NCBI GenBank assembly: GCA_905233745.1
Contig: CAJODA010000004.1
Coordinates: 1-62,700 of the forward strand
Length of the DNA: 62,700 bases
Origin: an uncultured Bacteroidales bacterium
GTDB lineage: Bacteria; Bacteroidota; Bacteroidia; Bacteroidales; WCHB1-69
Direction of reading: 5' to 3'
Shown in pieces: positions 33,026-40,482 of the stretch; the first letter of the stretch is position 1; each line of letters opens with the position of its first letter. The position numbers and the translations under genes are program-made. Below the pieces are notes generated by a model. It made no database searches. It was given only the letters and a program-made list of their open reading frames with translations, and was not told the origin of the DNA.

Positions 33026-33811
33026 TCACCAAACACTGGTCCAATCTTCGCGGTCGCGGACGGAGGGATCTTTCCAATACTCGCGCAGCTTCGCATATTT
33101 GAGAAAACTGTTATGCGCGATAGCTTTGGAGAGCACATATCCGTCAAGTCCGCCGAAGAGGCCGCCACGCAGAAAATAGTTGACGAAAAAGGCAGTGAAC
33201 CCATGGAGAAACGGGGAGAGCGGGCCCGATTTTTTTCCGTTCAGGAAGAGAATTTTAGCGCCACGGGTACTGTAGTTCCGTTCCGGTTTGGCAAAGAGTT
33301 CGTCATAGTTATGATAACGATAGTGTATCAGGTCTGCATCCAGGCGTTTTGTGTTATGAGTGGGCACATAAGCGTGCTGCTTCAGCTGCGCAAACTGCAA
33401 GCGATCTTTGCGGAACACTCTCACCAGGTAGTCGGGATACCAGCGACAGCACTTCACCCACCGCTGGCCGATGTAGTTGCGACGGCGCACTGCGAAACCG
33501 TCGTACTGAGTATGCTCCAAGTCTGTCCGTTGCAACATTTCCACCAACTCATCCGACAATCTCTCGTCTGCATCTATGCTGATCACCCAATTGTTCTTGG
33601 CATATGGCAGTGCCAGGTTCTTTTGCAGCCCGTCACCTATGTATTCGTGCAGATAGACCTTCGCTCCGGCGGCACGCGCCACCTCCACGGTCCGGTCCTT
33701 GCTGTATGAGTCGGTCACAATGACCTCATCGCACACGCGCAACAGCGACTGCACGCACTCGGTGATGTTGCGCTCTTCGTTGAGGGTGGTTATGATGCCG
33801 GTGATGTTCAT
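33026..33811 (-). CDS. Family 2 glycosyltransferase, LPS core type (WaaE/KdtX-like)
   Basis: 261 aa. The GT2 Rossmann start MNITGIITTLNEERNI binds the UDP-sugar. VIVTDSYSKDRTVEVAR and ISIDADERL supply the metal-binding acids (DxD-type). The basic C-terminal half (YIGQRWVKCCRWYPDYLVRVFRKD...) and the length match WaaE/KdtX beta-glucosyltransferases of LPS assembly, with a hydrophobic stretch near 210 for membrane contact. The acceptor in this organism is unknown. murA lies upstream, separated by a word-repeat array. Confidence 0.85.
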   Translation of the reverse strand: MNITGIITTLNEERNITECVQSLLRVCDEVIVTDSYSKDRTVEVARAAGAKVYLHEYIGDGLQKNLALPYAKNNWVISIDADERLSDELVEMLQRTDLEHTQYDGFAVRRRNYIGQRWVKCCRWYPDYLVRVFRKDRLQFAQLKQHAYVPTHNTKRLDADLIHYRYHNYDELFAKPERNYSTRGAKILFLNGKKSGPLSPFLHGFTAFFVNYFLRGGLFGGLDGYVLSKAIAHNSFLKYAKLREYWKDPSVRDREDWTSVW

Positions 33812-33912
33812 GAGGGGTAAACGGTAAAAGGGGTGAAGGGTGTAAAGGGGGTAAAGGGGGTGAATGGGGTGAATGGGGTGAATGAGGTAAAAGGGGTGAA
33901 TGCGGTGAAGGG
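33812..33912. repeat. Degenerate GGGGTGAAT repeat array
   Basis: The entire gap between murA and the glycosyltransferase is made of GGGGTGAAT / GGGGTAAA / GGGTGTAAA-like units, mostly 9 nt. It contains no gene. Confidence 0.75.
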
Positions 33913-35220
33913 TTATTTGCGGCGTTCGATGGCAGCGCCCAAGTCGTTAAGGCGTTCCACGATATATTGGTAACCGCGGTCGATTTGCTCGACGTTCTGG
34001 ATAACGCTGGTACCCTTGGCGGACAACGCAGCGATAAGCAGGGATACACCCGCACGAATATCCGGAGAGTACATCGTCGTGGCACGTAGAGGTTTACGGC
34101 GTTCAAGTCCGATAACAATTGCCCGGTGGGGATCGCAAAGGGTAATCTGCGCGCCCATCGACTGCAGGTTATCAACAAAGAAGAGGCGGCTCTCGAACAT
34201 CTTCTGATGGATAAGCACGCTGCCACGGGCTTGGATGGCGGTCACAAGTGCGATGCTGATCAAGTCGGGAGTGAAGCCGGGCCACGGGGCATCCGCAATG
34301 GTGAGGATGGAGCCGTCCATGTTGGTCTCCACTTCGTAGAAATCCTGCTCGTGGACCACAATATCATCGCCCTGCAGCTCAAAGTCGATGCCGAGTTTCT
34401 TGAAGGTATAGGGAATGATGCCCAGATGCTGGCATGAACAATCTTTGATTGTAATCGAAGACTGATTCAGGGCGGCCATGCCGATAAAGCTGCCGATCTC
34501 AATCATGTCGGGTAAAATGCGGTGTTCGCAGCCGTGCAGTTTCTCCACACCTTCTATGGTAAGCAGGTTTGATCCGATTCCGGAGATGCGGGCGCCCATA
34601 TTGTTCAGCATAGTACACAGCTGATAGAGATAGGGTTCGCACGCTGCATTGAAGATGGTGGTCTTGCCCTCCGCCAGCACGGCAGCCATCACAATGTTGG
34701 CCGTGCCCGTCACGGAGGCCTCGCTGAGCAGCATGTAAGTGCCTTTCAGATGTTCGGCCTCAAGCTGGAAGAAGTTGCCATCATCCGAAAGATGGATGTT
34801 TGCGCCGAGATTCTCAAAACCTTCAAAGTGGGTGGTAAGCGGACGACGGCCGATCTGATCACCTCCGGGGCGACCAGCGTAAGCCTTGCCAAATCGCGCC
34901 AAAAGCGGTCCGAGCACCATAATGGAAGCCCGAATGGAAGCCGACAACTTGCCAAACTCCGGAGTCGTCAACATCTCAAGATTCACGTCATCAGCCTGAA
35001 AAGTAAACGTGTCCTTGCTGATCTCGGTAATCTTCACTCCCATCAATGAGAGAATGTCCTTATAGCGCCGCGTATCACGGATGTCCGGCAGGTTAGATAT
35101 GGTAACCGGCTCCGAGGTGAGCAGCACAGCAGACAGCACCTGGAGGGCTTCGTTCTTAGCCCCTTGGGGAATAATCTCCCCGTGCAACTTATGACCGCCT
35201 TCTATGATAAACTCTGACAT
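33913..35220 (-). CDS. murA: UDP-N-acetylglucosamine 1-carboxyvinyltransferase with Asp at the fosfomycin site
   Basis: 435 aa, full length. First committed step of peptidoglycan synthesis: enolpyruvyl transfer from PEP to UDP-GlcNAc in the cytoplasm. Clear MurA motifs: GAKNEALQVLSAVLL at the start, LARFGKAYAGRPGGDQIGRRP in the active loop, NMGARISGIG, and SVIQNVEQIDRGYQYIVERL at the end. In E. coli the loop reads PGGCTIG, with Cys115 alkylated by fosfomycin; here the base triplet is GAT, giving Asp121. That change is known to confer fosfomycin insensitivity in other MurA enzymes. Confidence 0.95.
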   Translation of the reverse strand: MSEFIIEGGHKLHGEIIPQGAKNEALQVLSAVLLTSEPVTISNLPDIRDTRRYKDILSLMGVKITEISKDTFTFQADDVNLEMLTTPEFGKLSASIRASIMVLGPLLARFGKAYAGRPGGDQIGRRPLTTHFEGFENLGANIHLSDDGNFFQLEAEHLKGTYMLLSEASVTGTANIVMAAVLAEGKTTIFNAACEPYLYQLCTMLNNMGARISGIGSNLLTIEGVEKLHGCEHRILPDMIEIGSFIGMAALNQSSITIKDCSCQHLGIIPYTFKKLGIDFELQGDDIVVHEQDFYEVETNMDGSILTIADAPWPGFTPDLISIALVTAIQARGSVLIHQKMFESRLFFVDNLQSMGAQITLCDPHRAIVIGLERRKPLRATTMYSPDIRAGVSLLIAALSAKGTSVIQNVEQIDRGYQYIVERLNDLGAAIERRK

Positions 35221-35224
35221 GTTT

Positions 35225-35282
35225 GACTATAAACATTGACTATAAACCATGTACCTTGAACCTTGTACCCTGCACCGGTTCC
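35225..35282. repeat. Heptanucleotide word repeats before murA
   Basis: GACTATAAACATTGACTATAAACC, then ACCTTGA / ACCTTGT / ACCCTGC units of 7 nt, filling the 66-base gap between pfk and murA. Confidence 0.6.
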
Positions 35283-35286
35283 TCAA

Positions 35287-36519
35287 TTATTCAGGAATGA
35301 CAATCGGGAATTGCTGCGTGAATTCCATACGGTACGGGGCACCGATGATGTTCGTCAGGAAGTCCACATACTGGTCGGTGAACATGAACTTGTTGGAATC
35401 GTAGTATGCGGCTGGGAGGGGGAAGTTGCCCACGTTGCCCATTTCAATTTCAGAGGCATGGAACTCCTCAAGTTCTTCGTAGGGCACGATGTCGCGCATC
35501 ACAGCCATCTTACCGTAATCCTCACGGAGGAGGAGATCCACCACCTTGTCAGCCAGGGTAGAGGTAAGGCGGCGATCGTACTCATAGCACTTGCCAGAAC
35601 GCGGAATGTAACCGGAAATCTGTCCACGAGCCTCAACACCGAGTCTCTTGTTGATTTCGGAAGCGATGACGCCGCTCACGCCACCAAAGCGCGGGTGTCC
35701 ATACTCGTCCAGATCAGAGGAGGCGTAAACCATACCCAGTTCCTGTTTCTCATCATCCCACCAGCGAACGCCTTCAGACACTGCGATAATCAAGCTGTGT
35801 TTCGGGGAGCGCATGTAGTTCTCCTTCACAGACTCAAAGAAGAACTCCTTGCGTTCCTTGGTCATCTCAACCTCAGGAACAAGGGCCATCTGAGCGCCGC
35901 CGAAGATGGCAGAGCCGGTAAGCCAGCCGGCATCACGGCCCATCACCTCCAGCACCATGATGCGCTGGTGAGACTCGTTGGTGGTATGAAGTTTGCTGGT
36001 CAGCTTCTTTATTGCCATGGCACCGGATGCGAAACCGGGGCACAAGACGGTCTCGTGCTGCTGTCCCTGATAATGGTGCCAGGTATGGGTGCGCAAGTCA
36101 TTGTCAATGGTCTTTGGGAATCCGATCACAGGGATGCCGAATTTCTCATACATCTTGCGGGCTGCGCCATTGGTGTCGTCTCCGCCGATGGTCACGAGCA
36201 CATCGATTTTGTATCGCTCAATGTTGCGAAGAATCTGCTGGGAGCGATCCTCAGGATTCTTCTTGCTGGGGAAAGGATTGGTTCTGGAGGAGAGCAATGC
36301 CGTACCACCATAAATACCATTGTAGGAGATATTGGTCAAATCGACCACATCGCCATCTCCAAGCAGACCTTTCCAGCCGCGGAGGATACCGTAAACCTTA
36401 AAACCGAGCATGGACGCCCTATTGCGCACACATTCGATGCTAGAATTGATAGCCGGGGTGTCGCCACCGCCAGAAAGAATGGCTAAAGTTTTGCCTTTAA
36501 ACAATTTGTCTGTTCTCAT
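35287..36519 (-). CDS. Phosphofructokinase, PPi-dependent type by motif
   Basis: 410 aa. Phosphorylates fructose 6-phosphate. Two positions decide the donor: GGDDTNG (112-118), where ATP enzymes have GGDGS, and PKTIDND (135-141), where ATP enzymes have PGTIDND. Asp115 and Lys136 are the combination associated with pyrophosphate use. MGRDAGWL and SEGVRWW-type segments are also present. A reversible PPi enzyme would serve both glycolysis and gluconeogenesis and spare ATP in an anaerobe. Length fits the Bacteroidota PPi-PFK group. Donor use is inferred from motifs. Confidence 0.88.
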   Translation of the reverse strand: MRTDKLFKGKTLAILSGGGDTPAINSSIECVRNRASMLGFKVYGILRGWKGLLGDGDVVDLTNISYNGIYGGTALLSSRTNPFPSKKNPEDRSQQILRNIERYKIDVLVTIGGDDTNGAARKMYEKFGIPVIGFPKTIDNDLRTHTWHHYQGQQHETVLCPGFASGAMAIKKLTSKLHTTNESHQRIMVLEVMGRDAGWLTGSAIFGGAQMALVPEVEMTKERKEFFFESVKENYMRSPKHSLIIAVSEGVRWWDDEKQELGMVYASSDLDEYGHPRFGGVSGVIASEINKRLGVEARGQISGYIPRSGKCYEYDRRLTSTLADKVVDLLLREDYGKMAVMRDIVPYEELEEFHASEIEMGNVGNFPLPAAYYDSNKFMFTDQYVDFLTNIIGAPYRMEFTQQFPIVIPE

Positions 36520-36549
36520 ATAGATAGTCTTTAAAATAATAATTTCACT

Positions 36550-37239
36550 CTATTCTCCTAAAAGCCGGTTGTCTTCCACTCTATGAGTGCTGTCTGTTCT
36601 AATCAGATACTCTTCGCAGCGCATCTCCTCCAAAATTCCATCTACCATTTTGTCCAGAATATAACTCTGAACATCAAAGGAAACAGGTTTGCCCGTAATC
36701 GTATAGTATGTTCCCACCATCTCATCCCAGACGTCGTTCACTTTGAAGATTCCCATACGGATAGCGACTTGGGACCTCATAGCCTCACACACGGTGCTTT
36801 TCTGCATCTTGGCAAAATAATTGGTGATAGCCGGTGATTCGCCCTTAATCAGCTCATCATAATCATACACCACAAGATTGGTAATGGCGTCTGAGAATGC
36901 CGTTTTCGCAACGGAATAACAGCTCTCTGCCATACCGTTGGTGAAAACAACCAGGGAATCGGTGAGGTTTCCATGGCCATGTGCAGCCAGCGTGTCAATC
37001 ATAGCCTGGTTAGAAGCGAAATCTATCTTGTAAATGCCATCTTTATAGGCAGAGAAACCGTCTGCCTTGCAGAGATAGGTTACAGCCGTATCCAAAGAGG
37101 ACTCCAGACATGTTTTAATGGCGTTCGCCTTCTGACCGTTGGTGTATAAGTTGTCGGCATACGTGCCCGTATTATCGTGACAAGCGCTAAAAAGAGCCAA
37201 GCCAAGCACAGCAAGGCATAAGATTCGAATTTTCTTCAT
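36550..37239 (-). CDS. DUF4197 lipoprotein
   Basis: 229 aa from ATG 37239 (MKKIRILCLAVLGLALFSACHDN), with the lipobox FSAC at about residue 20; the longer track start reads through the divergent promoters. The mature part is helical and matches DUF4197 features: KADGFSAYKDG, FSDAITNLVVYDYDELIKGE, AITNYFAKMQ, and GILEEMRCEEYLIRTD near the end. Function of the family is unknown. Divergent from birA, with the two -7 boxes 2 bases apart. Confidence 0.75.
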   Translation of the reverse strand: MKKIRILCLAVLGLALFSACHDNTGTYADNLYTNGQKANAIKTCLESSLDTAVTYLCKADGFSAYKDGIYKIDFASNQAMIDTLAAHGHGNLTDSLVVFTNGMAESCYSVAKTAFSDAITNLVVYDYDELIKGESPAITNYFAKMQKSTVCEAMRSQVAIRMGIFKVNDVWDEMVGTYYTITGKPVSFDVQSYILDKMVDGILEEMRCEEYLIRTDSTHRVEDNRLLGE

Positions 37240-37259
37240 TATTTTATAAAATTTGTGTG

Positions 37260-37267
37260 CAAAGATA
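37260..37267 (-). promoter_or_regulatory. -7 box TATCTTTG for the DUF4197 gene
   Basis: Minus-strand TATCTTTG, 20 bases before ATG 37239, immediately beside the plus-strand birA box. Confidence 0.65.
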
Positions 37268-37269
37268 CT

Positions 37270-37277
37270 TATTTTTG
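37270..37277 (+). promoter_or_regulatory. -7 box TATTTTTG for birA
   Basis: Ends 4 bases before ATG 37282, so the transcript would be leaderless or start at ATG 37291. Confidence 0.65.
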
Positions 37278-37281
37278 CAGT

Positions 37282-38028
37282 ATGAAAAACATGTTGATTC
37301 AATTTATTGATAACGTTCAATCCACCAACAAGTTATTATCTGAAATGGTAATGAATGGCCATGCATCCGGCAGCGCCATTCCTCCATTTTTTGCACTATG
37401 CACCGACCATCAGACGGCAGGCCGGGGGATGGGCTCCAACACATGGTTCAGCGACAGGGGACGTAACATCCTGGCCAGCTTCTATTTTGAACCGGACCTG
37501 CCCGCCTCCAGACAGTTCATCTTCAATCAATATTTCGCCCTAAGCACACTGGTGTTTTTACGGAAAAGACTCCCTAACACGCTCATCAAGTGGCCCAACG
37601 ACATGTATGTTGAAGGCAAAAAGATTGCCGGCATCCTCATCGAACATGCGGTCACAGGCGACCACCTCCGGCACACCATCGCCGGTATCGGCATCAACAT
37701 CAACCAGGACCACTTCCCCGACGATATCCCCCACCCCACTTCTCTGCTATTGGAGACTGGCAACGAGTCGGATCCCCACACCCTATTGGAAGAGTACTGG
37801 CAAATATTGCACGACCAGTTCCCCATCTGCGGTCTAGCCCACGCAGACCAACTTAAAGCAAGATATATCAGCAATCTATATCTATACAATGAGTATCACG
37901 ACTACAATATCCAAGGCATACGGACAGAGGCCCGCATTACCGACCTTGACGAGTATGGGAGATTAGTGCTACACGACAGAAACGGGAAACAATATGTTTG
38001 CGGATTCAAAGAAGCGCAACCCCTTTGA
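37282..38028 (+). CDS. birA: Biotin-[acetyl-CoA carboxylase] ligase, single-function
   Basis: 248 aa from ATG 37282 (MKNMLIQFIDNVQSTNKLL); ATG 37291 is possible. Catalytic domain motifs: QSTN, TAGRGMGSNTWFSDRGRNIL (biotinyl-AMP loop), and LIKWPNDMYVEGKKIAGILIE with the catalytic Lys. The small C-terminal beta domain (RITDLDEYGRLVLHD) is present. No N-terminal helix-turn-helix, so it biotinylates carboxylase carriers but does not repress bio genes. Probably co-transcribed with the helicase downstream. Confidence 0.93.
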   Translation: MKNMLIQFIDNVQSTNKLLSEMVMNGHASGSAIPPFFALCTDHQTAGRGMGSNTWFSDRGRNILASFYFEPDLPASRQFIFNQYFALSTLVFLRKRLPNTLIKWPNDMYVEGKKIAGILIEHAVTGDHLRHTIAGIGININQDHFPDDIPHPTSLLLETGNESDPHTLLEEYWQILHDQFPICGLAHADQLKARYISNLYLYNEYHDYNIQGIRTEARITDLDEYGRLVLHDRNGKQYVCGFKEAQPL

Positions 38029-38096
38029 AATCCAAAATTCAAAATTCATAGTTAAACCCCTTAAGACCAAGCCCAAAAGCCCAAAAGCCCAAATCC
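38028..38096 (+). repeat. Word repeats between birA and the helicase gene
   Basis: CAAAATT x2 (7 nt) near 38035, then GCCCAAAA x2 and GCCCAAAT (8 nt) near 38071-38095. They fill the whole gap. Confidence 0.6.
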
Positions 38097-38100
38097 CCTC

Positions 38101-39522
38101 ATGACCCAACCCCAATTCCACAAGAGACTCCAAACGCATTTCGGATTCGAACCGACGGATAGCCAGCGCGAAGTGATGCAGACGTTGTCATCGTTCATCT
38201 TCGAGAAGGGTGAGAACTTCCTTTTCATCCTGCAGGGGTACGCGGGCACAGGTAAGACCAGTCTGGTGAGTGCGTTGATCCGGACATTGGAGGACGTGGG
38301 GGTGAACACGGTTATTCTGGCGCCTACCGGGCGTGCCGCAAAGGTCATCTCACAATATGCAGGTCGCAAGGCATATACCATCCACAAGTGGATTTACCGG
38401 CTGGGCGTGCGCAACGGCATACGGCAGTTTTTCCGCAAGGAGAACAAGTACAGCCACACGCTTTTCATTGTGGATGAGGCCTCCATGATTTCCTCAGAAT
38501 CCGCGCCGGGTGAATTTCCGGGCATGAGCAGTCTGCTGGACGACCTGATGGAGTATGTCTTTTCGGCCCCGCACAACCGGATGCTGTTCATCGGAGACAG
38601 CGCGCAGCTGCCTCCGGTGCACGCCACCGAGAGTCCCGCACTGAGCGCCGAATACCTGCAACATGCATACTGTTTGAACATCAGGGGCAGCCGTCTAACC
38701 GATGTGGTGCGCCAGACGCTGGACTCCGGCATTCTGTACAACGCCACCCTCCTGCGCGACAAGCTGAGCCGCGATGAAATCAGCTTCCCGTTCTTCAGCA
38801 GGAAACCCTTCAACGACTTCACGCGGGTGCCCGGCGGCGAGCTCGAGGACCTGCTCAACAACTTGTACAACCAAAACGACTGTGACGAGATTGTAGCTAT
38901 CACCCGCTCCAACAAGCGTGCCTGGCTCTTCAACAACGAAATCCGAAGCCGCATCCTCTTCCGCGAGAACCGCATCACCACGGGTGATTATCTGATGGCC
39001 GTGAAAAACAACTATTTCTGGCTGGACGAAACCTCCGAAGTGGGATTCATCGCCAACGGCGACATCATGGAAGTAATGGCCATTCACAAACAACAGGAAA
39101 TTTACGGTTTCAATTTCGCTGATGTGACGGTACGGCTATGCGACTACCCGAACTATCCGGACATCGACATCAAAATCATCCTGGAGAGTCTGGAGGTGGA
39201 AGGTCCGTCGCTGACCTACGAGGACAACCAGCGTCTGTATCAGGCAATTGCAGAGGATTTTGAAGACATCGCCAACAAGCGGGCCCGATTTTTGAGAATC
39301 AAGAACAGCCCATTCCTCAATGCCGTGCAGGTGAAGTTCGCCTACTCGCTCACCTGCCACAAAACACAGGGCGGCCAGTGGAAACATGTGCTTATTGACC
39401 AAGGCTATCTGACGGAAGAGAACCTGGACAAGGAGTATCTGCGCTGGCTCTACACGGCTGTAACACGCAGCACACAGAACGTGTATCTGATTAATTTTGA
39501 GGACAAGCTATTCGGAGTGTAA
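38101..39522 (+). CDS. RecD/Dda-like ATP-dependent DNA helicase
   Basis: 473 aa, superfamily 1B. Walker A LQGYAGTGKTSLVSALI (about residues 44-60), motif Ia LAPTGRAAK, Walker B FIVDEASMIS, motif III FIGDSAQLPPV, and a UvrD-like C-terminal 2A domain with AYSLTCHKTQGGQWKHV and YTAVTRSTQNVYLINF (motif VI). The size is that of the short Bacteroidota RecD-like helicases that act without RecB/RecC. Likely a 5'-3' helicase in repair or replication. Ends 16 bases from the end of the signalling operon on the other strand. Confidence 0.87.
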   Translation: MTQPQFHKRLQTHFGFEPTDSQREVMQTLSSFIFEKGENFLFILQGYAGTGKTSLVSALIRTLEDVGVNTVILAPTGRAAKVISQYAGRKAYTIHKWIYRLGVRNGIRQFFRKENKYSHTLFIVDEASMISSESAPGEFPGMSSLLDDLMEYVFSAPHNRMLFIGDSAQLPPVHATESPALSAEYLQHAYCLNIRGSRLTDVVRQTLDSGILYNATLLRDKLSRDEISFPFFSRKPFNDFTRVPGGELEDLLNNLYNQNDCDEIVAITRSNKRAWLFNNEIRSRILFRENRITTGDYLMAVKNNYFWLDETSEVGFIANGDIMEVMAIHKQQEIYGFNFADVTVRLCDYPNYPDIDIKIILESLEVEGPSLTYEDNQRLYQAIAEDFEDIANKRARFLRIKNSPFLNAVQVKFAYSLTCHKTQGGQWKHVLIDQGYLTEENLDKEYLRWLYTAVTRSTQNVYLINFEDKLFGV

Positions 39523-39538
39523 ATCCCTTTTCTTCAGA

Positions 39539-40468
39539 TTATTTTTTTGTTTCTGCCGCCTTTTCCACTATTTTCGCATAAGCACAATCGCATTCCATGC
39601 TGCTTGTATCCCCATCGATGAACGTAATCTTCTTCTGAATCCTGCTTTTGTCCACACCCGAAGCGACAAAATAATCGGTTATCTTTTTCAGCCTACTTTT
39701 AATCAAGAAAGAAGCAAAGAGGTTTTTAAACCATGATTTCTTACACCAAGTTATCTCAATCAGCAAGCCATAATCCTTATTTTCTCCCAAGACTTTAATG
39801 ATATTTCCTACGTTTTCAAAACTGGGTGCTGACTTTCCAGGTTCAAAAGTAATCTTCACGCTGGTTTCAAGGTTCTGTATTGCAGATTTGGATGCCGTTC
39901 CTCCCGGCTTCTGCTGGACAGTAACCTTTCCCATGCGGGTCCCGTTGTCGCAAATAATGCCAATGCTGCAATCCCTTTTCTCTCGTGAAGGGTTGGGGGC
40001 ACAACGCACAACCAAGTAACTGCCGCCCTCTGAAACCGACAACCAGCTCGTATCCTTAACGGGGACTGATGAAAACCAGTCGCTGCAAGTAATCCTCACG
40101 TCAGAACAAACGCCACCCTCAGCATCAAAAATCAATTCTGAGCCAATGATAAAATCAGACTCCTGTTGACGATGCACCACATAATGCGAATTACCTTTGG
40201 AGCTGTTCGTGTTGCTAGCAGATGATGGGGTATTGAAGGACTTCAGCATATTAGCCGCCGCTTTGCGACAATTCTCCGGATTACTCGGTGTATTGATAAT
40301 GTTCGTCAACACTTTGCGAGCTGCTTCAAGTTGCTTCACATCCTTGGTTTTTCTGTACTTGTCATACATTTTACCTGCCGACTGGATGCGGTCGGCACAA
40401 TCTTGGGCATATACTGTGCAAAGAGGCATACATAACGCCAATAGTAAAAAAACAACAATTCTCTTCAT
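39539..40468 (-). CDS. Secreted BACON-domain protein with OmpA-like C-terminal domain
   Basis: 309 aa; last gene of the signalling operon. Signal peptide ending in TVYAQ. Residues about 25-75 form a helical, TPR-like part (RIQSAGKMYDKYRKTKDVKQLEAARKVL). A BACON-like Ig domain spans about 105-195 (VRITCSDWFSSVPVKDTSWLSVS ... VTVQQKPGG). The C-terminal part (VKITFEPGKSAPSFENVGNIIKVLGE ... GVDKSRIQKKITF) looks like a diverged OmpA-family peptidoglycan-binding fold. It sits where an envelope-side sensor or effector of the kinases would be expected; that role is inferred. Confidence 0.72.
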   Translation of the reverse strand: MKRIVVFLLLALCMPLCTVYAQDCADRIQSAGKMYDKYRKTKDVKQLEAARKVLTNIINTPSNPENCRKAAANMLKSFNTPSSASNTNSSKGNSHYVVHRQQESDFIIGSELIFDAEGGVCSDVRITCSDWFSSVPVKDTSWLSVSEGGSYLVVRCAPNPSREKRDCSIGIICDNGTRMGKVTVQQKPGGTASKSAIQNLETSVKITFEPGKSAPSFENVGNIIKVLGENKDYGLLIEITWCKKSWFKNLFASFLIKSRLKKITDYFVASGVDKSRIQKKITFIDGDTSSMECDCAYAKIVEKAAETKK

Positions 40469-40482
40469 ATTCGTATAGTTCT

